Shown piece after piece: positions 58,804-64,000 of a stretch of 64,000 nt of DNA (its first letter is position 1; every line of letters begins with the position of its first letter). The translations under genes were made by a program, and so were the position numbers. The notes beneath the pieces are model-generated. The model was not told the origin of the DNA and ran no database searches. It worked only from the letters and a program-made list of their open reading frames with translations. Origin of the DNA: Streptomyces cinnabarinus (GTDB lineage Bacteria > Actinomycetota > Actinomycetes > Streptomycetales > Streptomycetaceae); contig NZ_CP114413.1 in assembly GCF_027270315.1 (NCBI RefSeq), positions 2,604,001 to 2,668,000 on the forward strand, read 5' to 3'.

Positions 58804-59988
58804 GTGGACCTGCTCGACATCCTGTTGTTGCTGGTGATCCTGGCTTATGCGGCATCCGGCTACCGGCGCGGTCTGGTCGCGGGCTGTGTCTCGCTCGCCG
58901 GGTTCGTGGGCGGCGCGGTCATCGGCGTGTGGGTGCTGCCGTGGGTGATGGACCTGGTGGAGCCGGGGACCACCGCGGCGACGGTGACCGCGGTGCTGAC
59001 GGTGCTGGTCCCGGCGGCGGTGGGGCACGAGCTGGCGGGGCGGCTCGCGCTGCGGCTGCGCCGGGAGCTGGACCAGGGGCCGCTGAGGGTGGCCGACGGG
59101 GTCGGCGGGGCGGTCGCCAACACGGTGGCCGTGCTGATCGTGGCCTGGGTCGCGGCGAGCGTGCTGGCCGCCTCCTCCTCGCCGCTGCTGACCTCGGCGA
59201 TCCGGGACTCCCGGGTGCTGGGGACAGTCCAGGACGCGATGCCGGAGACCACGCCGGCCTGGTTCTCGCGGGCCACCTCCGCGCTCACCGAGGCGGGGTT
59301 CCCGCAGGTGTTCAACCCGTTCGAGAACGAGTCCACCGCCGAGGTCGCCAAGCCGACCGGCGACAGCGTCACCGCCGCCGCCACCGGCGCCGCCAAGCGG
59401 AGCACGGTCAAGATCGAGGGCGTCTCGGGCACCCAGGGCCGCGAGGGCAGCGGCTTCGTGTACGCGCCGCGGCACGTGATGACCAACGCCCATGTGGTGG
59501 CCGGGCTGGACGAGCCGAGCGTGCGGGTCGGCGGGGTGGGACCGGCGTACGAGTCGCGGGTAGTGCTGTTCGACCCCGACAAGGACGTGGCGGTGCTGTA
59601 CGTGCCCAGGCTGAGCGCGCCGGTGCTGGCGTGGGACGACAGTGCCGAGCGCGGGGACTCCGCGGTCGTCGCGGGCTATCCGCAGGACGGCGACCTGAAC
59701 CTCCAGGCGGCCACGGTCGCGAACCGGGTGCGGGCGAACGGCCAGAACATCTACAACGACGGGACCGTCACCCGCGAGATCTACTCGATCCGCTCCACCG
59801 TCCGCCCCGGCAACTCCGGCGGCCCGCTGCTGACCACCGACGGCAAGGTGTACGGCGTGGTCTTCGCCCGCTCCACCTCCGACGCCGAGACCGGCTATGT
59901 GCTGACCGCGGCGGAGGTCGCCGAGGACGCCGAGCGGGCCGCGGACGCGACGGCGCCGGTGGACACGGGCGAGCTGGTCACGTCGTAG
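58804..59988 (+). CDS. MarP-like membrane serine protease (CvpA domain + trypsin domain)
   Basis: 394 residues from GTG 58804. Four N-terminal helices with SGYRRGLVAGCVSLAGFVGGAVIG form a CvpA-type (colicin V production) membrane domain. The exported chymotrypsin-like domain has His in MTNAHVVAGL, Asp in DPDKDVAVLYV and Ser in RPGNSGGPLL. This is the arrangement of mycobacterial MarP, needed for acid and oxidative stress resistance through cell-wall hydrolase activation. The divergent peptidoglycan amidase next door is a plausible substrate (inference). Confidence 0.92.
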   Translation: MDLLDILLLLVILAYAASGYRRGLVAGCVSLAGFVGGAVIGVWVLPWVMDLVEPGTTAATVTAVLTVLVPAAVGHELAGRLALRLRRELDQGPLRVADGVGGAVANTVAVLIVAWVAASVLAASSSPLLTSAIRDSRVLGTVQDAMPETTPAWFSRATSALTEAGFPQVFNPFENESTAEVAKPTGDSVTAAATGAAKRSTVKIEGVSGTQGREGSGFVYAPRHVMTNAHVVAGLDEPSVRVGGVGPAYESRVVLFDPDKDVAVLYVPRLSAPVLAWDDSAERGDSAVVAGYPQDGDLNLQAATVANRVRANGQNIYNDGTVTREIYSIRSTVRPGNSGGPLLTTDGKVYGVVFARSTSDAETGYVLTAAEVAEDAERAADATAPVDTGELVTS

Positions 59989-60045
59989 CGCGACCCGCTC
60001 CACGATCATGGAAACCTCTCAGGCCCCCGGCTCCAGGAGGTTCCC

Positions 60046-60168
60046 ATGGCCGTCTTCTTCCTGATCTCCCTGCTCGTGGCGGGCGCCGCCCTCGGCCTGG
60101 CGGTGCGCCGGCGCCGGGCGGCCGCGGCCCTCGACCAGGAGGCCAGGTTCAGAGACGGAGCCCCATGA
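60046..60168 (+). CDS. 40-residue single-span membrane protein
   Basis: ATG 60046 follows AGGAGG at ideal spacing and opens MAVFFLISLLVAGAALGLAV RRRR, then AAAALDQEARFRDGAP and TGA. One membrane helix, then a basic stop-transfer cluster and a short cytosolic tail (N-out). It overlaps the convergent GNAT gene by about 20 bases and lies 57 bases after the protease gene. Size and topology resemble small regulatory membrane peptides; no family is recognised. Confidence 0.65.
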   Translation: MAVFFLISLLVAGAALGLAVRRRRAAAALDQEARFRDGAP

Positions 60169-60649
60169 CGACGTCGTCGACGAAATCGCCCTCCAGGAGG
60201 AACTCCTCGGGCAGCACGCCCTCCACCACGAACCCCTCGGACTCGTACAGCCCCCGGGCCGGGGCGTTGTGGCCCAGGACGCGCAGGGTGAGCCGGCGGG
60301 CGCCGCGCCGGCGGGCCTCCTCGACGGCGGCCCGGATCAGCGCCCGTCCGACGCCGCGTCCGCGCGCCGCGTCGGAGACCGCGAGGCCCTGGATCTGCCG
60401 GACATGCGCGTTCGAGGCGAGCGGTGTGGGGAAGGCGAGCCGGATGTAGCCGACCAGGCTCCGGTCCAGCTCGGCGACGAGATAGTCCTCCGGAAGGTGG
60501 CGCTCGTCGAAGAAGGGGTTGTACGGCGGTTGCGGTCGGGGGGTGACCGCGTGCAGCGTCGACCAGGTGTCCCGGTCGAGGCGGGCCAGCTCCTGCTCGT
60601 CCTCGGGCAGAGCGGTGCGTATGTGGGGCGACTGGCGGGACTCGGGCAT
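60149..60649 (-). CDS. GNAT-family N-acetyltransferase
   Basis: 166 residues from the ATG at 60649. The acetyl-CoA loop is GRGVGRAL (R/Q-x-x-G-x-G/A form) in QIQGLAVSDAARGRGVGRAL; the C-terminal strand-helix region is LRVLGHNAPARGLYESEGF. The acceptor is unknown. The frame open to 61054 upstream is rejected because the divergent epimerase gene occupies it. Confidence 0.9.
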   Translation of the reverse strand: MPESRQSPHIRTALPEDEQELARLDRDTWSTLHAVTPRPQPPYNPFFDERHLPEDYLVAELDRSLVGYIRLAFPTPLASNAHVRQIQGLAVSDAARGRGVGRALIRAAVEEARRRGARRLTLRVLGHNAPARGLYESEGFVVEGVLPEEFLLEGDFVDDVVMGLRL

Positions 60650-60719
60650 GCGGGTCACCTTACGGCGCCGACCGGCCGGTCCGACCAGGCATTTTCGGCG
60701 CCCGACACAGGATGGGGTC

Positions 60720-61616
60720 ATGGAACGATCGAGAATCGCGGTGGCAGGGGCCTCCGGGCTGATCGGGAGCGCGCTGGCCCGGTCCCTGACAGCGGACGGG
60801 CACGAGGTGGTGCGCCTGGTGCGGCGGCTGCCGCGGACGAAGGACGAGATCCGCTGGGACCCGGAGGCCAGATTCGTCGACGTGGCCGATCTCGCCGGGT
60901 GCGACGCGGTGGTCAACCTGGCGGGGGCCGGGGTGGGTTCGCGGCGCTGGACGGAGGCGTACAAGACGCGGATCCGGTGCAGCCGGGTGCTGGGCACGGC
61001 GGCGCTCGCGGAGGCCATGGCGAACATGGACACCCCGCCGCGGGTCTTCGTCAACGGCAGCGCGATCGGCTACTACGGCGAGACCGGCGACCGGGTGGTC
61101 GACGAGAGCGCGCCGCCCGGGGAGGGCTTCCTGCCCGAGCTGTGCGTGACCTGGGAGGGCGCGGCGTCCCCGGCGGAACGGGTGGGCGTGCGGACGGTGT
61201 TCGTGCGCACCGGTCTGGTGGTGGCCCGGCACGGCGGGGCCTGGGGGCGGCTGTTCCCGGTGTTCAAGGCGGGGCTCGGCGGGCGGATGGGCAGCGGACG
61301 GCAGTACTGGTCGTATGTCTCGCTGCATGACGAGGTGGCGGCGATCCGGCATCTGCTGGACTCGGACGATCTGTCGGGGCCGTTCAACGTGACCGCGCCC
61401 GAGCCGCTGACGAACCGTGAGATCACCGCGGCGATGGGCCGGGTGCTGAACCGGCCGACGGTGTTCACGGTGCCGGAGCCGGTGCTGCGCACGGTGCTCG
61501 GGGAGTTGGCCGGGGATGTGCTCGGCAGTGCGCGGGTGGTGCCGAAGCGGCTGCTGGAGTCGGGGTTCACTTTCGCGTTCCCCGACATCGAGGGGGCGGT
61601 ACGAGCAGCGCTGTGA
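60720..61616 (+). CDS. TIGR01777-type NAD(P)-dependent epimerase/dehydratase-like protein
   Basis: 298 residues. Rossmann nucleotide-binding loop GASGLIGSAL (10-19); VNLAGAGVGSRRWTEAYK, FVNGSAIGYYGETGD and the C-terminal DUF1731 segment LGELAGDVLGSARVVPKRLLESGF identify the YfcH/SulA-like family. Members lack a clear biochemical role; a cell division inhibitor label is traditional and unproven. Divergent from the GNAT gene by 70 bases. Confidence 0.9.
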   Translation: MERSRIAVAGASGLIGSALARSLTADGHEVVRLVRRLPRTKDEIRWDPEARFVDVADLAGCDAVVNLAGAGVGSRRWTEAYKTRIRCSRVLGTAALAEAMANMDTPPRVFVNGSAIGYYGETGDRVVDESAPPGEGFLPELCVTWEGAASPAERVGVRTVFVRTGLVVARHGGAWGRLFPVFKAGLGGRMGSGRQYWSYVSLHDEVAAIRHLLDSDDLSGPFNVTAPEPLTNREITAAMGRVLNRPTVFTVPEPVLRTVLGELAGDVLGSARVVPKRLLESGFTFAFPDIEGAVRAAL

Positions 61617-61787
61617 CGGCGTACGACCCACCGCGCGTCCGTATGCGACCGTTGTGCGACCGTGCCCTGTCGATGCGCGACTTCCCTTGACCGATCACAG
61701 CCCTAACCTCGACCCGAACTCGGGTATCCCCGGAGCCTGTTGGGGGCATGACGTCTCCACCGGCCGCGCAACGTCGAGGAGGGGCAC

Positions 61788-63134
61788 GTGCTTGAGCCCG
61801 CGTACCAGGCGGACGTCGTCGTGGTGGGAGCCGGGATCGCCGGCCTCGCCGCGGCCCATCGGCTGACCAGCGCAGGAGTGACGACCGTAGTCCTGGAGGC
61901 CGCCCATGACGTGGGCGGCCGTATGTCGACCGAGAAAGTCGACGGCTTCCGGCTCGACCGCATCGGGCAGTTGATGTCCACGTCGTATCCCGAACTACGG
62001 CTGACCCCGGGACTCGACGCGCTCGCCCTGTGCACCTTCGCACCGGGGGTCCTGCTGCACAGCGACGGGCACCGCCATCGGGTGGGCGCTCCGGCGGCTC
62101 AGGGTGGCGCGAGGGGCGCACTCCACGCGGTGCGCGCCCTGGCGAGCGCCCCCCGGCCCATTGCCGCGCCGCGTGCGCCGCTGGGTACGGCGGTCGACCA
62201 GGCCCGGCTCGCCGCCGCGCTGGTCCGGATCGCGGGGACGCCGGCCGAGCGGCTGCTGGCCCGCGCCGAGGCACCGGCCGGGCAGGCGCTGACCGAGCGC
62301 GGCCTGCCGGCGCGCGCGGTCGACGGCTTCCTGCGGCCGCTCCTGGCCGCGCTCCTGTGCGATCCGGAGCTGACGTCGTCCAGCCGGTGCGCGGATCTGG
62401 CGCTGCACTCCTTCGCGAGCGGGCGGCTGTGCCTGCCGGAGGGCGGAGCGGAGGCACTGCCGCACCTCCTCATCCGGTCGCTGCCGCCCGGGACCGTGCA
62501 CACCGGGGTGCGCGTCACCTCGGTCTCGACGACCGCGGTGACCACCGCGGAGCACGGGGTGTTCCGGTGCCGGGCGGTCCTGCTCGCCACGGGGGCGCGG
62601 ACGGCGGCGGACCTGCTGCCGGGGCTGCGGGTACCGGACTTCCACCCGGTGACGGTGGTCCACCACACCACGGACGAGCCGCCCACGACCGGCGGGGCGC
62701 TGCTGCTGGACGCCGACCGGGGCGGTCCGGTCGCGCACACGGCGCTGCTGAGCGCGGTGGACTCGACGCGCGCGCCCGCGGGCCGGGCCCTGGTGTCCTC
62801 GACGGTGCTGGGCACACCCCCGGCCGACCTCGACACGGCGGTCCGCAAACACCTGTCCCGCCTCTACGGCACCTCCACGTCCCGCTGGGAGACCCTGGCG
62901 GTCCACCGCACCCCGGACGCGGTCCCGGCCATGCGGCCGCCCTACGACGCCACCCGCCCGGTACGCCTCCTGGCGGGCCTCTACGTCTGCGGCGACCACC
63001 GCGACACCGGCACCCCGGTCCAGGGCGCCCTGCGCTCGGCCCACCGGGCCACCGACGCCCTGCTGACGGACCTGGGCGCAACAGGCTCCCTGCACCGGGC
63101 GGACCCACTGCCGGCGGTGTCGAAGGCCGCGTGA
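61788..63134 (+). CDS. FAD-dependent amine oxidase / protoporphyrinogen-oxidase-like enzyme
   Basis: 448 residues from GTG 61788 behind GAGGAGGGG. Dinucleotide fold VVVVGAGIAGLAAAHRL (Gly14, Gly16, Gly19), the second amine-oxidase motif VGGRMSTEKVDGFRLDRIG and the C-terminal FAD contact GLYVCGDHRDTGTPVQGAL. The substrate is unknown; carotenoid, porphyrin and amine oxidations are all possible for this fold. It stands alone with a 171-base leader. Confidence 0.88.
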   Translation: MLEPAYQADVVVVGAGIAGLAAAHRLTSAGVTTVVLEAAHDVGGRMSTEKVDGFRLDRIGQLMSTSYPELRLTPGLDALALCTFAPGVLLHSDGHRHRVGAPAAQGGARGALHAVRALASAPRPIAAPRAPLGTAVDQARLAAALVRIAGTPAERLLARAEAPAGQALTERGLPARAVDGFLRPLLAALLCDPELTSSSRCADLALHSFASGRLCLPEGGAEALPHLLIRSLPPGTVHTGVRVTSVSTTAVTTAEHGVFRCRAVLLATGARTAADLLPGLRVPDFHPVTVVHHTTDEPPTTGGALLLDADRGGPVAHTALLSAVDSTRAPAGRALVSSTVLGTPPADLDTAVRKHLSRLYGTSTSRWETLAVHRTPDAVPAMRPPYDATRPVRLLAGLYVCGDHRDTGTPVQGALRSAHRATDALLTDLGATGSLHRADPLPAVSKAA

Positions 63135-63177
63135 CGACCATGGGTTCGGCACCGCGCTCAGCGGTGCCGAACCGTCC

Positions 63178-64000
63178 TCAGCCCAACGCCGACACCTTGT
63201 CCCGATACCCCCTCACAGGTGCCGCGTCCTTGTAAGGCTCCAGGCGGCGTTCGAAGTCACGGATGTACTCCGCCGCCCGGACCGACCGCATCTCCGCCGC
63301 CTGGCCCGCCGCCTCCACGCCCAGCGCGCACGCCTGGTCGAGTTCGCCGAGGCCCAGGCGGGCGGAGGCGAGGACGACCCGGCAGAAGAGGCGGCTGCGG
63401 GCGAAGGCGGGCGCCCGGAGCTGGAGGGACCGCTCGGCGTGCTGGGCCGCGGCCCGGAACTGCTGCAGGTCCCGGTGGCAGTGGCCGAACTCGTCCGCGA
63501 GCTGCGCCTCGTCGAAGAACCGCGCCCAGTGCGGGACCTCGTCGGCGGGCCGCGCCGCCTCCAGCGCACGCTCGGCCCGCACCAGGGACGCCGTACAGGC
63601 CCGCACCTCCCCCAGTACGCCGTGTCCGCGCGCCTCGGCGGAGTGCAGCAGCGCCTGGACGGTGGGCGGGGCACTGGTCCCGACACCCTGCTGGGCGACC
63701 CGGGCGAGCTGCACCGCCTCCCGCCCGTGCCCGAGATACACCGCCTGGCGGCTCATGGTGACCAGCACATAGGAGCCGTACGCCCGGTCCCCCGCCGCCT
63801 GGGCCAGCCGCAGCGACTGGACGTAGTACCGCTGCGCGAGACCGTGCGCGGCGATGTCGTACGACGTCCAGCCCGCGAGCCGGGTCAGATCGGCCGCCGC
63901 GGCGAACAGCCGGCGCCCGGTCTGCTCGCCGTAGGTGCCGCGCAGCATCGGCTCGCACTCGTGCTCCAGATACCGCACGAGGGCCTGCCGGGCGTGGCCG
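63178..64000 (-). CDS. TPR-type regulatory protein, C-terminal part (gene continues beyond the window)
   Basis: About 274 codons are visible and the frame stays open to the right edge (GHARQALVRYLEHE upstream of an internal GTG). The visible part is a helical repeat region: LAQRYYVQSLRLAQAAGDRA, YVLVTMSRQAVYLGHGREAVQLARVAQQGVG, LLHSAEARGHGVLGEVRACTASLVRAERAL and so on, with TPR-like spacing. In streptomycetes such C-termini follow an N-terminal XRE HTH, as in regulators of sporulation and antibiotic production; that part is outside the window. Ends YRDKVSALG. Confidence 0.8.
   Translation of the reverse strand, partial: GHARQALVRYLEHECEPMLRGTYGEQTGRRLFAAAADLTRLAGWTSYDIAAHGLAQRYYVQSLRLAQAAGDRAYGSYVLVTMSRQAVYLGHGREAVQLARVAQQGVGTSAPPTVQALLHSAEARGHGVLGEVRACTASLVRAERALEAARPADEVPHWARFFDEAQLADEFGHCHRDLQQFRAAAQHAERSLQLRAPAFARSRLFCRVVLASARLGLGELDQACALGVEAAGQAAEMRSVRAAEYIRDFERRLEPYKDAAPVRGYRDKVSALG

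Overview
The window is chromosomal DNA from a Streptomyces or very close relative. The DNA is extremely G+C rich with third-position G/C bias, GTG starts and ATGA/GTGA stop-start overlaps are common, and the gene order is actinobacterial core: qcrCAB and cta genes, erpA, nadA, pspA, cobU/T/S, pepA-lpd-sucB-aceE. I see no tRNA, rRNA, CRISPR array, insertion sequence or prophage. The arm-like signs of transfer are limited to one small secreted-protein gene.

Layout. 1-6.8 kb: the start of an NYN-domain protein, a zinc-ribbon protein, rhomboid protease plus a stand-alone Lrp ligand domain, a PQQ-type Ser/Thr kinase, a class V aminotransferase behind a SAM-IV riboswitch, and trpD. 6.8-16.1 kb: the respiratory III-IV block (ctaC-ctaD-ctaF and ctaE, qcrC-qcrA-qcrB, all on the minus strand), interrupted by an L,D-transpeptidase lipoprotein and a degenerate receiver-like protein. 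16.3-25.5 kb: cysteine desulfurase-TusA fusion, adenosine-kinase-like PfkB enzyme, a large membrane-anchored protein, erpA, nadA with an unusual leader, a secreted protein flanked by near-identical repeats, and a second PQQ kinase. 25.6-34.8 kb: RND exporter, two-component system, pspA-pspAA, a DUF3043 membrane protein coupled to a methyltransferase, and an HtrA-like lipoprotein. 35.2-40 kb: cobU, cobT and cobS on the plus strand, interleaved with minus-strand genes. 40.0-46.6 kb: a five-gene exopolysaccharide locus (below). 46.9-55.9 kb: leucyl aminopeptidase, dihydrolipoamide dehydrogenase, E2 acyltransferase, a GntR regulator and pyruvate dehydrogenase E1. 55.9-64 kb: WYL regulator, DUF4240 protein, a PGRP-type amidase, a MarP-like membrane protease, GNAT, a TIGR01777 epimerase, an FAD oxidoreductase and the C-terminal part of a TPR regulator.

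The most interesting system is at 40,007-46,591: a secreted deacetylase with HIDD and NHTYTH motifs, a PelF-type GT4 glycosyltransferase, a polytopic membrane protein, a spherulin-4 (GH135-like) protein and a GH114 endo-alpha-1,4-galactosaminidase lipoprotein. Apart from a sugar epimerase, this is the same set of activities as the Aspergillus galactosaminogalactan cluster (agd3, gtb3, sph3, ega3), and it overlaps the Pel set. I infer that the locus makes, partly deacetylates and trims a cationic alpha-1,4-GalNAc/GalN polymer.

Other signals worth checking are the SAM-IV riboswitch, interleaved inverted repeats with pseudoknot topology upstream of nadA, a palindrome over the ctaE start codon, tandem and palindromic repeats upstream of aceE, and a probable CTG start codon. 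All functional calls come from reading motifs and context; no database search was run.
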